Below, piece after piece: positions 8,356 through 16,279 of a stretch of 30,772 nt of DNA. How positions within the stretch are numbered: the stretch's first letter is position 1; every line of letters starts with the position of its first letter. A model generated the notes under the pieces. That model saw only the letters and a program-made list of their open reading frames with translations. It was not told where the DNA came from and searched no databases. The position numbers and the translations under genes are program-made. The stretch comes from Syntrophaceae bacterium UBA5761 (GTDB lineage Bacteria > Desulfobacterota > Syntrophia > Syntrophales > UBA4778): positions 1-30,772 of the forward strand of contig DIEZ01000081.1 of assembly GCA_002418885.1 (NCBI GenBank), in the 5' to 3' direction.

Positions 8356-8452
8356 TTACTTATGCTAAGCCTTCCCATCTCTATCCTCCTCGAAAGTCAA
8401 AATTTCCTCATCACGGCCCGACCTTGACCTTTATCGTGTTCTGCGAGATACC

Positions 8453-8623
8453 TTATACCCTGACGGCCTTGCCGTTGACTCGCAAGGCGGCTATGTCATC
8501 AGCTACGCCGTGGACGTTCCCCCTGACCTCCAGGTCTATTTCCACGTGCCCGTTACGGTATTCTCTTTGATTGACCTCCTTCACTCCCTTGACGTCGTTC
8601 GTGATCAATTCCTTGAATTTCAT
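8453..8623 (-). CDS. Short frame encoding the displaced C-terminal domain of the FlgT-like protein
   Basis: A 56-aa frame whose ATG overlaps the preceding stop as ATGA (8620-8623), so it could be made by translational coupling. The content is strand-helix-strand: FKELITNDVKGVKEVNQ, HVEIDLEVRGN, VADDIAAL. It is what would follow SYRDLVK in the upstream gene without the 5-bp duplication, so it is better read as a split domain than as an independent gene. It ends at TAA 8453-8455, after which the same frame stays readable for 13 codons. Confidence 0.45.
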   Translation of the reverse strand: MKFKELITNDVKGVKEVNQREYRNGHVEIDLEVRGNVHGVADDIAALRVNGKAVRV

Positions 8624-9543
8624 TTCACCAGATCCCGGTAGGACTTCAATCCCGACGCAATCAGTTTTATCGTCGCGGTGTTTGTCAACTCGTAAGACCA
8701 GCGGTTGATGAGCTGATCGGTTAGCTTTCGCGCGAGCTTTTCCGACGCCTCAACGGTCATGGACTTGATCACGTCTTCCATGCCCGGACCGGACCGAATC
8801 TCACTGTCCGTGGCGATGACCTCGGCCGTATCAACCTTCACCGCCCGCGCGGACAGGTTCACCTTGTTGAACCTCATCTCGACTCCGTTGACGGTGAACC
8901 GACTCGTGGATGCCTCGGTCCTCCCAACCACCAGGACCTCGGCGCCGTAACGGCTTCCCAATTTCGAGGCAGCGGCCGCATCATCGGCAACGACCGTCAG
9001 ATTGTATCTACTAAGCTCCCGATTGACACCTTTGGTCTCCACCAACTTGAATCCCCGGGAGAGGAAATGCTTTATCATGGCCGATTCCGCAACCGCGTCC
9101 CTCTTCTCCCCCTGGCCTATCAGCACCATCAGTCTGGGTCGGGACTTGCGCGACAGGATCAGGTTGACCGCTTCCAGTTTGTCCTTCAACCGGTTTACGC
9201 TGACGTCGGCCTCTATCGTAACACGGTACTGGTTGTCCTCTCTCTTTTCATCAAGGACCTTGTACGTATTGATGAACCCATGGGACTCGGACAGTATCTG
9301 GTCCATTTTGACCTGATAATTCTCCACCTCGGTAAAGCTTGACACCATGACGCCGACCGCCTTCTCAACGGCTTCTCTCTGGGCATTGTCGATGGCCTTG
9401 TCGCGTGCGACATCGACCATGTTGTTGTGGATGGTAGCCGCACCTTGAGACTCGATCTTTGTTTGAGCGAAAAGATCGCCGCCGGCAAGGACAAGACAGA
9501 GGCCGACCACAACGATCTGTAAGAACGTCTTCCCTTTTTTCAT
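8620..9543 (-). CDS. FlgT/LPP20-like secreted envelope protein (C-terminally truncated)
   Basis: A 307-aa frame whose ATG at 9543 overlaps the stop of the rfbD-like gene by 4 bp (ATGA). Residues 1-26 form a signal peptide ending LFA before QTKIES. The N-terminal domain has the FlgT-N/LPP20 pattern (ESQGAATIHNNMVDVARDKAI, AVGVMVSSFTEVENYQ, GFINTYKVLDEK, YRVTIEADVSVN). A middle TolB-N-like domain follows (RPRLMVLIGQGE, MIKHFLSRGFKLVET, YGAEVLVVGRTEA). FlgT is a flagellar outer-membrane assembly factor in Vibrio, but no flagellar genes are nearby, so a general envelope or polysaccharide-export role is just as likely. The expected C-terminal domain is displaced by a 5-bp duplication at 8618-8627. 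Confidence 0.75.
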   Translation of the reverse strand: MKKGKTFLQIVVVGLCLVLAGGDLFAQTKIESQGAATIHNNMVDVARDKAIDNAQREAVEKAVGVMVSSFTEVENYQVKMDQILSESHGFINTYKVLDEKREDNQYRVTIEADVSVNRLKDKLEAVNLILSRKSRPRLMVLIGQGEKRDAVAESAMIKHFLSRGFKLVETKGVNRELSRYNLTVVADDAAAASKLGSRYGAEVLVVGRTEASTSRFTVNGVEMRFNKVNLSARAVKVDTAEVIATDSEIRSGPGMEDVIKSMTVEASEKLARKLTDQLINRWSYELTNTATIKLIASGLKSYRDLVK

Positions 9544-10436
9544 GATTGTTTCACCACCCCATGGGAGGTCTCGGTGCTTTTTGCGGTCAACCAGGCCCTG
9601 TTTTCGTCGATGAATTCCTTCAAGGCCACCTGCCAGAACCGCAACGTCCTACCCGTCAGGTTCGAGAACTTCATTGCGCTCAAGACGGACCACGCCGGCC
9701 TCATGGCCTTTCTCGTCAACCGGTCGGACGTTATCGGCCTGACTTCTACCCTACCCTCCAAGTCGGCGAACTCGATTATCTTCAACGCAAACTCATACCA
9801 GCTGCATCTTCCGCGGTTCGTCAGATGGTAGAGACCCCTGTGACCTCCTTCCACAAGAACCTGGACGGCGCCGGCAAGGTCGCGCGTGTACGTCGGAGAA
9901 CCGACCTGGTCGGCAACTACTTCCAGCGCGTCCGCGTTTTCCGCTTTTTCCAGGATGGTCCTGACGAAGTTCCTGCCCTTCTTCCCGTACAACCATGCCG
10001 TCCTCACCAGGATATAATCATCGGTCATCTCACGCAGATAACGCTCACCCTCGAGCTTGGATTGTCCGTAAACATTGAGGGGATTGGTGGGGTCGTTCTC
10101 GGTATAGGGTTCTTTTTTCGTCCCGTCGAAGACGTAATCGGTGCTGAAGTGTACGACGCACGCAGAATCGCCACAGGCTTCCACGACGTTCCTCACGCCC
10201 TGCGCATTCACCGCAAAGCAAACGTCCCTGTCCGTTTCACACCCGTCCACATCTGTGTACGCTGCGGCGTTGATCACACAGTCAGGCCCTACTTCTTCGA
10301 TCACGTCCCGGCAATCAGCGGCGGAGGTGATGTCAAACCCGTCGATGTCCTTACCCGCGACCTCGTGACCGAAAGAGAACCTAGAGAAAAGCTCGCCTCC
10401 CAACATGCCTTTGTGGCCGAGGATTAGGATCTTCAT
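9540..10436 (-). CDS. rfbD: dTDP-4-dehydrorhamnose reductase (RmlD/RfbD family)
   Basis: A 298-aa extended short-chain dehydrogenase/reductase. It has the NAD(P)-binding GHKGMLG near the N-terminus, NAAAYTDVDGCE, STDYVFDG with PYTENDPTNP, the catalytic YGQSK, and RTAWLYG, all diagnostic for RmlD, plus the substrate-side motif VADQVGSPTYTRDLA. The reaction reduces dTDP-4-keto-L-rhamnose to dTDP-L-rhamnose for surface polysaccharides, in the cytoplasm. It overlaps truA (ATGA at 10433-10436) and the FlgT-like gene (ATGA at 9540-9543) by 4 bp each, so translation is coupled through this part of the operon. No rmlA, rmlB or rmlC lies in the window. A related 4-keto-sugar reductase activity cannot be excluded. 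Confidence 0.9.
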   Translation of the reverse strand: MKILILGHKGMLGGELFSRFSFGHEVAGKDIDGFDITSAADCRDVIEEVGPDCVINAAAYTDVDGCETDRDVCFAVNAQGVRNVVEACGDSACVVHFSTDYVFDGTKKEPYTENDPTNPLNVYGQSKLEGERYLREMTDDYILVRTAWLYGKKGRNFVRTILEKAENADALEVVADQVGSPTYTRDLAGAVQVLVEGGHRGLYHLTNRGRCSWYEFALKIIEFADLEGRVEVRPITSDRLTRKAMRPAWSVLSAMKFSNLTGRTLRFWQVALKEFIDENRAWLTAKSTETSHGVVKQS

Positions 10437-11173
10437 GCGTACTTCACGCCCACCAGAAAAAGTCCGTTCGCAGGAGCTGTAGGACCAGCTTTGCGCCGGT
10501 CTTTTGCTTCCATCACCCGTCTAAACCCCTCGGGAGACAGCTTTGACCTACCCACGTCAACAATGGTTCCGACGATGTTCCTGACCATGTATTTCAAAAA
10601 CCCGTCAGCTTCAACCGAGAAAACGACCATTTCCTTGCCGTCGGAATCGAGTCGACAGTCAAAAATTTCCCGCACCATACTTTTCGATTCGTGGCCGGAG
10701 GCGCAGAAAGAGGAAAAATCGCGCCTTCCCGGCAGCATCCCTGCCGCCTTTTTCATGGCTTCCAGGTCGAGTTGACCGTAGACGTGCCAGCAGTAGTTCC
10801 GCCAGAGAGCAGTTCGGTTAGGGCTGTTGAAGATCCTGTATTCGTAAACCTTGCTCTTCGCGTCGTACTGGGAATGAAACTCTTCGTTTACTTCTGTGAT
10901 TTCTTTGACGGCGACGTCCCTGGGGAGGAGGCTGTTCAGACCTCGCAGGAGTGATCCTTCGGATAGACGCGTCGATGTGCGGAAGTTCGCCACCTGCCGT
11001 AGGGCATGTACCCCGGCATCGGTCCTCCCCGAACCGATGAGCGTAACGCGCTCGCGGGTCATCAGCAGTATTCTGTCTTCTACCGTCTCTTGGATGGTCC
11101 TCACTCCGGCTTGCCGTTGCCACCCGTAGTAAGCCGCACCGTCATACTCAAGGACCATCTTGAGGTTCTTCAT
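10433..11173 (-). CDS. truA: tRNA pseudouridine(38-40) synthase TruA
   Basis: Converts U38-U40 in the tRNA anticodon arm to pseudouridine. The conserved blocks are all present: LEYDGAAYYGWQRQ at the N-terminus, the catalytic motif GSGRTDAGVHALRQVANF (nucleophilic Asp in RTDAGVHA), DFSSFCASGHESKSMVREI, and FLKYMVRNIVGTIVDVG near the C-terminus. ATG at 11173 (246 aa) fits the family N-terminus best. ATG 11191 and TTG 11224 are in frame, and none has a clear Shine-Dalgarno. An 8-bp hairpin (11193-11213) sits just in front. The gene follows pgk by about 73 nt and overlaps the rfbD-like gene by 4 bp. Confidence 0.93.
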   Translation of the reverse strand: MKNLKMVLEYDGAAYYGWQRQAGVRTIQETVEDRILLMTRERVTLIGSGRTDAGVHALRQVANFRTSTRLSEGSLLRGLNSLLPRDVAVKEITEVNEEFHSQYDAKSKVYEYRIFNSPNRTALWRNYCWHVYGQLDLEAMKKAAGMLPGRRDFSSFCASGHESKSMVREIFDCRLDSDGKEMVVFSVEADGFLKYMVRNIVGTIVDVGRSKLSPEGFRRVMEAKDRRKAGPTAPANGLFLVGVKYA

Positions 11174-11192
11174 CTGATGTTCGGAGGTCATG

Positions 11193-11213
11193 CATTCGCC
11201 GGACGGGCGAATG
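11193..11213 (-). promoter_or_regulatory. Perfect 8-bp hairpin in front of truA
   Basis: The sequence cattcgcc-ggacg-ggcgaatg is a perfect 8-bp inverted repeat with a 5-nt loop, between the pgk stop and the truA start codons. There is no following T-tract, so it is not a classical terminator. It could limit truA initiation or mark an mRNA processing site. Confidence 0.35.
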
Positions 11214-11246
11214 TCCTTATACAAAAAGTGGAAGAGGGCAACCCCT

Positions 11247-12452
11247 TCATTGCCGGTCTTGCAACTGTTGCCCGCAAACCTTCAATGCCTTTACTGCGGG
11301 GAGGTCCTTGCCCTCCAGCAGTTCCAGAAAAGCGCCTCCCCCCGTCGATATGTATGACATGTTGTCGCGCTCCCCGGCCTTCGCTATCGCCACATCGGTG
11401 TCGCCACCGCCGACGATCGAAAGGGCGTACGTATTAGCCACGCTATGGGCCAAGGCCGACGTCCCACGACTGAAGGCGTCGATCTCGAAAACGCCCATCG
11501 GTCCGTTCCAGACTATGGTCTTGGCGTTACCGAGGGCTTCCGTAAACAACGTGATGGTTGCCGGCCCTATGTCGAGGGCCTTCCACTTCGAGTTTATTTC
11601 CTGGACAGGCACTATCTTGGTCTCCGCCTCAGCGGTCATTTCCTCGGCAACGACACAATCCACCGGCAGGTAAAACTTTACGCCCAGCTCTTTCGCGGTC
11701 TTCATGATATCCCGGGCCTTGCCCAAAAAATCGTCTTCGACCGGAGATTTCCCGACCTCATAACCGAGGGCCTTCAGGAAAGTGAAGGCCATGGCGCCTC
11801 CCAAGATCATCTTGTTCACCTTTTTCACCAGATGGCCTAGGGCGTCGATCTTCCCCGACACCTTCGAACCGCCGATGATGGCGACCAGGGGCCTCGCGGG
11901 CTTCTCCAGGGCTTTGCTGAAATAAGTCAACTCCTTCTTCATGAGAAAACCGGCACCGCACTCCTTGACGAATTTTGTGATACCTACGTTCGAGGCATGG
12001 CACCGATGAGCATTCCCGAAAGCGTCGTCGATATAGACGTCGCAGTAACTTGCGAGCTCCCTCGCGAAGGCGTCGTCGTTTGCCTCCTCCCCCGGGTGAA
12101 ACCGAAGATTCTCCAGCATGACGATGTCCCGGGGTTTCATCGCGTCAATGAGTTTTTTGACACCCTCGCCTACGCAATCGTCGGCCAGTTTGACTTCCTT
12201 GTCCAACAGCCTTGAGAGCCTTCGCGCAACCGGAGCGAGGCTAAGTCCCTCCACCCTCTTACCCTTGGGGCGGCCCAAGTGCGAAGCGATGATTATCCTG
12301 GCGTTCTCATCGAGGGCGTAATTGATCGTCGGAAGCGTCGCCCTGATCCGTGTGTCGTCTGTGATGTTCAGGTCTTTATCCAACGGAACGTTGTAGTCGA
12401 ACCGGCAAAGCACTCTCTTTCCTTTGATGTCCATTTCGTCGATGTATTTCAT
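11247..12452 (-). CDS. pgk: Phosphoglycerate kinase
   Basis: A 401-aa protein of the usual length for the family. It interconverts 1,3-bisphosphoglycerate and ADP with 3-phosphoglycerate and ATP in glycolysis and gluconeogenesis. It shows [10 protein letters not shown], the substrate-binding [38 protein letters not shown], the nucleotide-side NGPMGVFE, the glycine-rich SIVGGGDT and the C-terminal [14 protein letters not shown]. The start is ATG 12452; the ribosome site is weak (AGG about 12 nt upstream). It is the first gene of a long minus-strand run, driven by the sigma-70-like promoter at 12559-12588, leaving a leader of about 100 nt. Confidence 0.97.
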   Translation of the reverse strand: MKYIDEMDIKGKRVLCRFDYNVPLDKDLNITDDTRIRATLPTINYALDENARIIIASHLGRPKGKRVEGLSLAPVARRLSRLLDKEVKLADDCVGEGVKKLIDAMKPRDIVMLENLRFHPGEEANDDAFARELASYCDVYIDDAFGNAHRCHASNVGITKFVKECGAGFLMKKELTYFSKALEKPARPLVAIIGGSKVSGKIDALGHLVKKVNKMILGGAMAFTFLKALGYEVGKSPVEDDFLGKARDIMKTAKELGVKFYLPVDCVVAEEMTAEAETKIVPVQEINSKWKALDIGPATITLFTEALGNAKTIVWNGPMGVFEIDAFSRGTSALAHSVANTYALSIVGGGDTDVAIAKAGERDNMSYISTGGGAFLELLEGKDLPAVKALKVCGQQLQDRQ

Positions 12453-12558
12453 GGGTAGGTCAGCCTTTCAGGAAATTTTTTGAAATTCATAATCTGGCAT
12501 GACGGGACTCACTTTCTAGCCCCGCTGTTCGGCATCCCACAGTTGTTTACGGCTGATT

Positions 12559-12588
12559 TTTATAATATTAGAACACTACACAGGTCAA
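12559..12588 (-). promoter_or_regulatory. Sigma-70-like promoter for pgk
   Basis: On the minus strand TTGACC (12583-12588) is followed after 17-18 nt by TTATAA/TATAAA (12559-12565), in AT-rich intergenic DNA upstream of pgk. The match to -35/-10 consensus is good and the orientation fits. Confidence 0.6.
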
Positions 12589-12631
12589 GGGAAATAAATT
12601 TCACGTTCATCTTTTACAAGTCGAATTTAAA

Positions 12632-12660
12632 TTGCATTTATCCCTATGTGGTGTTATTTT
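12632..12660 (+). promoter_or_regulatory. Possible promoter for the carboxyltransferase gene
   Basis: TTGCAT (12632-12637), a 17-nt spacer and TATTTT (12655-12660) lie about 46 nt upstream of the ATG at 12707 in AT-rich DNA. The match is only moderate. Together with the pgk promoter it would make this a divergent promoter region. Confidence 0.3.
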
Positions 12661-12706
12661 ACTTTGTTATGTGTTGACAGAATCAACCTAGATAGGAGAC
12701 TGCTTT

Positions 12707-14260
12707 ATGGGACTTACAGAAGATAGGATAAGAGACTTTGAGGAACGAAAAGCGCGGCTCATGACGATGGGCGGCGAAAAGATGATTCAGCGGCAGCACG
12801 AACTCGGAAAGCTAACAGCAAGGGAAAGGTTGGACCTACTCTTCGATAAAGGAACGTTTCAAGAGGTCCAGCTTTTTGTAAAACACCGCTCCACGCTCTT
12901 CGGCCTGGCGGAAAAAGAAATCAACGCAGACGGCGTCGTTACCGGTTACGGGAACGTGAACGGCCGGACCGTGTTCGCAGCCGCCCAGGACTTCACCAGC
13001 GCCGGTGGGAGCCTCGGCGAGATGCATGCAAAAAAGATATGGAAAGTGATGGATATGGCTATCGCCGCCCGCAAACCCTTTATCGCCTTGAACGACTCGG
13101 GCGGTGCCAGGATACAGGAAGGCGTGCCCGCCCTTGACGGTTACGCAGGCATCTTCTATCGGAACACCCAAGGGTCTGGCTACATCCCGCAGATCACAGC
13201 CATCATGGGACCGACGGCCGGGGGCGCCGTGTATTCGCCGGCTTTAACGGACTGGGTATTCATGGTAAAAGGTACGAGTTACATGTACATCACCGGCCCG
13301 GATGTCATCAAGGCCGTCATCGGTGAGGAGGTCACCCACGATCAACTCGGCGGTGCCGAGGCCCACGCCACCAAAAGCGGCGTCTGTCACTTCGTCACGG
13401 AAAACGACGAAGACTGCATCAACAAGATAAAGACGCTCCTCTCCTACCTGCCCGACAGCTGCCACAGCCCCATACCGGTCAGCGAAATCACGGATACGGC
13501 CGACCGTGAATGCCCTGAATTGGACAAGATAATACCCGACAAGGCGACCCGGGGTTACGACATGAAGAAGGTTATCGCCGCCGTTGCCGACAACGGGGTA
13601 ATTTTCGAGCCGCATGAGCTTTGGGCAAAGAACATGTGCGTCGCCTTTATCCGTATCATGGGCATTCCCGTCGGCGTGATCGCAAACAACCCCCGCTTCG
13701 ACGCCGGCGTCCTCGACACAAAGGCATCGGATAAAGCGTCCCGTTTCATCCGTTTCTGCGACGCCTTCAACATTCCTCTCCTTACCTTCGCCGACGTACC
13801 TGGGTATATGCCGGGAACAAACCAGGAATGGTCTGGGATCATCAGTCACGGAGCCAAACTGCTCCACGCATACGCCGAAGCCACCGTCCCCAAGGTTACC
13901 GTCGTGACGCGCAAAGATTACGGCGGCGCTTACATCGGTATGTGCAGCAAGTACTTGGGAGCCGACTACGTCATGGCTTGGCCGTCGGCGGAGATAGCCG
14001 TCATGGGCGCGGAAGGCGCATGCAACATCGTCTATCGCCGCGAGATCGCCTCCGCTGAAGACCCGGCAGCCAAGAGAAAGGAGTTGGTTGCCGCTTACGA
14101 AGCGCAGTTCAACAACCCCTATTTCGCCGCCGGCATGGGGATTGTCGACGAAATCACCGCTCCGAGGGAGACGAGAAAGAAAGTCATCGCCTTCTTAGAA
14201 GCTTACAAAGACAAGGCGGAAGTCAGGCTCCCGAAAAAGCACAACAACATCCCGCTCTGA
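12707..14260 (+). CDS. Acyl-CoA carboxylase/decarboxylase carboxyltransferase subunit (PccB/MmdA type)
   Basis: A 517-aa crotonase-fold carboxyltransferase, matching the family length. It moves carboxyl groups between carboxybiotin and an acyl-CoA (propionyl-CoA/methylmalonyl-CoA by similarity). Visible are HELGKLTARERLDLLFD, DFTSAGGSLGEMHAKKI, the N-half oxyanion region SGGARIQEG, GPTAGGAVYSPALTDW, and the C-half RFDAGVLDTKASDKASRFI, DVPGYMPGTNQEW and KDYGGAYIGM. AGGAG precedes the ATG. No biotin carboxylase, biotin carrier or sodium-pump subunit lies next to it, so sequence alone does not say whether it works as propionyl-CoA carboxylase (PccB) or methylmalonyl-CoA decarboxylase alpha (MmdA). 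The gene is monocistronic and ends in a strong hairpin. Confidence 0.92.
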   Translation: MGLTEDRIRDFEERKARLMTMGGEKMIQRQHELGKLTARERLDLLFDKGTFQEVQLFVKHRSTLFGLAEKEINADGVVTGYGNVNGRTVFAAAQDFTSAGGSLGEMHAKKIWKVMDMAIAARKPFIALNDSGGARIQEGVPALDGYAGIFYRNTQGSGYIPQITAIMGPTAGGAVYSPALTDWVFMVKGTSYMYITGPDVIKAVIGEEVTHDQLGGAEAHATKSGVCHFVTENDEDCINKIKTLLSYLPDSCHSPIPVSEITDTADRECPELDKIIPDKATRGYDMKKVIAAVADNGVIFEPHELWAKNMCVAFIRIMGIPVGVIANNPRFDAGVLDTKASDKASRFIRFCDAFNIPLLTFADVPGYMPGTNQEWSGIISHGAKLLHAYAEATVPKVTVVTRKDYGGAYIGMCSKYLGADYVMAWPSAEIAVMGAEGACNIVYRREIASAEDPAAKRKELVAAYEAQFNNPYFAAGMGIVDEITAPRETRKKVIAFLEAYKDKAEVRLPKKHNNIPL

Positions 14261-14267
14261 TGGAAGG

Positions 14268-14303
14268 GACGAAAGGGCGGTTCTCAAGTGCCGCCCTTTC
14301 GTC
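14268..14303. terminator. 13-bp perfect hairpin between convergent genes
   Basis: gacgaaagggcgg (14268-14280) pairs perfectly with ccgccctttcgtc (14291-14303) around a 10-nt loop. It lies 8 nt after the carboxyltransferase stop and 14 nt after the convergent gltX stop. There is no strong T-tract on either side, so it may act as a bidirectional terminator or as a 3'-end stabiliser. Confidence 0.65.
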
Positions 14304-14316
14304 TATCATTCACCAC

Positions 14317-15801
14317 TTACGCACAGCCATACTTTGTTCCGGATGAGGCGGCAATTGCGAGTGCTTTTGCCACCCTTTTGAGAACGGCCTCTCTATCCAG
14401 GATGTCGAAAACCCTGTTGAGCTCCGGTCCTTCGAGCCGTCCTGTAGCGGCTGCCCGGATAGGTGTGAAAAGGGCTTTTCCCTTCAGGCCCGTTCGCCCT
14501 CTCACGAAATCGATCACGAAGGCATAAAAACCACGTTCCGGACAGTTTCCGTCCGTCAGTGCTTCCTGGAGGGCGGCCAGAACCGTCCTTGATCCGCCTT
14601 CCCTTAGCAACGACACGGCTTCTGCTGAAACCTTGAAATGTTCATCTAAAAATATCTCGACTTGATATGGTGCGTCGGAAAGGCGTTTCAGGTTTCCCTT
14701 CACCGCTCCCAGTACCGCCTCCACCCATTCTTTGGGGCGCGACCGAACGTCCAAACCGGCTTCCTCCAGGAAGGGAACGACTATTGCGGTAAGGTCTTCC
14801 AAATCCAATTTTCGGATATACACGGTGTTCAGCCAGTCGAGCTTTTCCTCGTCGAAGACGGCTCCACCCTTCCCGATACGGTCGAGCGAAAACTCCTTCA
14901 CGATTTCCTCCAACGTCATCACCTCGCGACCCTCACCGTACGAGCTCCCCATAAGAGCGAGATGATTGACCATGGCTTCCGGTAAGATGCCCTGGCGCCT
15001 GAATTCGCGAACGGTCACTGAGCCATGCCGCTTGCTGAGTTTGGCCCGGTCCTTTCCCAGGACAAGCGCATGGTGGGCGAAAACCGGAGGAGGAAAACCG
15101 AAAGCGGCGTAAAGCATCAATTGAGCGGCAGTGTTTGACAGATGGTCTTCTCCACGGATGACATGGGAAACCTCCATCAGATAGTCGTCGATGACAACGG
15201 CAAAATTATAAGCGGGTACGGCGTTCGAACGGAGGACGATGAAATCCCCGATATCCTCGGCGTTAAACTTCATCGGACCCCGGATGAGGTCTGTGAATTC
15301 GATCAAGCCCTCCTCCACTTTGAAGCGGTATGCATATGCCCTACCTTCGTCGTCCAACTTTTTCCTCTGCTCCGCCGTGAGATTCCTGCATCGACCACCG
15401 TACCGCGGGGCCTTTCCTCGCGAAAGAAGTTCGGCACGTTCTTTCTCCAGCTCCTCTTCTGTGCAGTAACAACGATAGGCCCTTCCTTCCGCGCTGAGGC
15501 GCTCAAGATAGCCCCTGTAGACCTCCAGACGCTCGGACTGGCGGTAAGGACCGTAAGGGCCACCGTCTTTTTCGGGGCCTTCATCCCAGTCGACCCCGAG
15601 CCACATTAGGTCCTCGAGGATATTCCTCTCATAGAGGTCCGACGTCCTCACTCTATCGGTATCCTCGACCCGGAGGATGAAATCACCACCGTGATGACGG
15701 GCAAAGAGCCAGTTCAAAAGCGCCGTCCTCGCATTGCCCACATGCAGGTCTCCCGTCGGCGACGGGGCGAACCGGGCCCTAACTCTCTCGTTATTCTTCA
15801 T
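14317..15801 (-). CDS. gltX: Glutamyl-tRNA synthetase
   Basis: A 494-aa class I aminoacyl-tRNA synthetase that charges tRNA-Glu, and possibly tRNA-Gln where an amidotransferase is present. It shows the HIGH-type motif in RFAPSPTGDLHVGNARTALLNWL, RVEDTDR, the Cys cluster CYCTEEELEKER, VIRGEDHLSNT and the KMSKS-type KLSKRHG. The anticodon-binding helical domain fills the C-terminal third. The ATG overlaps the ispF stop by 4 bp (ATGA at 15798-15801), indicating coupled translation. The sequence alone does not show whether the enzyme is discriminating. Confidence 0.96.
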   Translation of the reverse strand: MKNNERVRARFAPSPTGDLHVGNARTALLNWLFARHHGGDFILRVEDTDRVRTSDLYERNILEDLMWLGVDWDEGPEKDGGPYGPYRQSERLEVYRGYLERLSAEGRAYRCYCTEEELEKERAELLSRGKAPRYGGRCRNLTAEQRKKLDDEGRAYAYRFKVEEGLIEFTDLIRGPMKFNAEDIGDFIVLRSNAVPAYNFAVVIDDYLMEVSHVIRGEDHLSNTAAQLMLYAAFGFPPPVFAHHALVLGKDRAKLSKRHGSVTVREFRRQGILPEAMVNHLALMGSSYGEGREVMTLEEIVKEFSLDRIGKGGAVFDEEKLDWLNTVYIRKLDLEDLTAIVVPFLEEAGLDVRSRPKEWVEAVLGAVKGNLKRLSDAPYQVEIFLDEHFKVSAEAVSLLREGGSRTVLAALQEALTDGNCPERGFYAFVIDFVRGRTGLKGKALFTPIRAAATGRLEGPELNRVFDILDREAVLKRVAKALAIAASSGTKYGCA

Positions 15802-16271
15802 GACTCCTTCAGTGAAACCACGGCGAAAACCGCGACGCCTTCTCCGCGCCCTACGAACCCCATACCTTCGTTCGTCCTGGCCTTTATGCTGATCCTGTCC
15901 ACCGGAAGGTCGAGCACGGATTCCAGTGTCTTTCTCATTGCCGGGATGTGGGGTGAGAGTTTCGGTTTCTCCAAAACGACAGTGACATCGACATTATTCA
16001 CGGCAAAACCGTTCTTTCTCACGATGCCGAAGATTCTTTCCAGGAGCACCCGACTCGAAATATCCTTGAAAGCCGGGGCGCTGTCGGGAAAATGGCACCC
16101 TATGTCACGCTCCCCGGCGGCACCGAGGATGGCATCTCCCACTGCATGAAGCAGTGCGTCGGCGTCGGAGTGACCAAGGAGCCCTTTCTCGAAAGAGACT
16201 TCTACCCCACCGAGGATAAGCTTCCTCCCCTCCACAAGTCTGTGACTGTCATAACCGAACCCGACCCTCAT
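15798..16271 (-). CDS. ispF: 2-C-methyl-D-erythritol 2,4-cyclodiphosphate synthase
   Basis: A 157-aa enzyme of normal length that closes CDP-methylerythritol phosphate to the cyclodiphosphate in the MEP isoprenoid pathway. The zinc ligands are in GYDSHRL (Asp/His) and the His of the HSDADALLHA region; also seen are GDIG-like RDIGCHFPD, the CDP-binding strand VDVTVVLEKPKL, and the C-terminal KARTNEGMGFVGRGEG. It lies 8 nt after ispD and overlaps gltX by 4 bp. Confidence 0.97.
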   Translation of the reverse strand: MRVGFGYDSHRLVEGRKLILGGVEVSFEKGLLGHSDADALLHAVGDAILGAAGERDIGCHFPDSAPAFKDISSRVLLERIFGIVRKNGFAVNNVDVTVVLEKPKLSPHIPAMRKTLESVLDLPVDRISIKARTNEGMGFVGRGEGVAVFAVVSLKES

Positions 16272-16279
16272 CGTTCACC

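Larger units (their letters stand above)
6387..8378 (-). pseudogene. Reconstructed TPR-CsgG lipoprotein gene, broken by two homopolymer indels
   Basis: ATG at 8378 has a near-perfect GAGGAGG Shine-Dalgarno and would encode a lipoprotein signal (MGRLSISKCLVIFF, then FIAFIVGC) if the T6 run at 8339-8344 were T7. Near the 3' end, removing one G from the G4 run at 6805-6808 joins SYKTG to YAKISASIEVSYKLVDARTGE. With both corrections the length is divisible by three (664 codons). As it stands, the strong start site reads only a short out-of-frame peptide. Confidence 0.7.
8411..9543 (-). pseudogene. Reconstructed FlgT-like gene, broken by a 5-bp duplication and a stop codon
   Basis: Removing one copy of the tandem TTTCA at 8618-8627 fuses SYRDLVK to FKELITNDVKGVKEVNQREYRNG in one frame. 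A TAA at 8453-8455 then interrupts an otherwise readable tail (KAVRV, stop, GISQNTIKVKVGP) ending at TGA 8411-8413. The corrected length is 376 codons including the internal stop. Two lesions of different type in the same 3' end argue for genuine decay. Confidence 0.65.

Noticed and set aside
5210..8627. Programmed ribosomal frameshifting at the slippage sites
   Set aside because: No slippery heptamer plus downstream structure is evident, and the shifts differ in direction and size, which fits mutation better.
9546..10427. Plus-strand open frame of 293 codons opposite the rfbD-like gene
   Set aside because: The minus strand encodes all RmlD motifs; the plus frame is an antisense shadow.
12674..12679. 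TTGACA as a -35 box for the carboxyltransferase gene
   Set aside because: There is no -10 element 16-18 nt downstream; that position is the ribosome-binding site itself.
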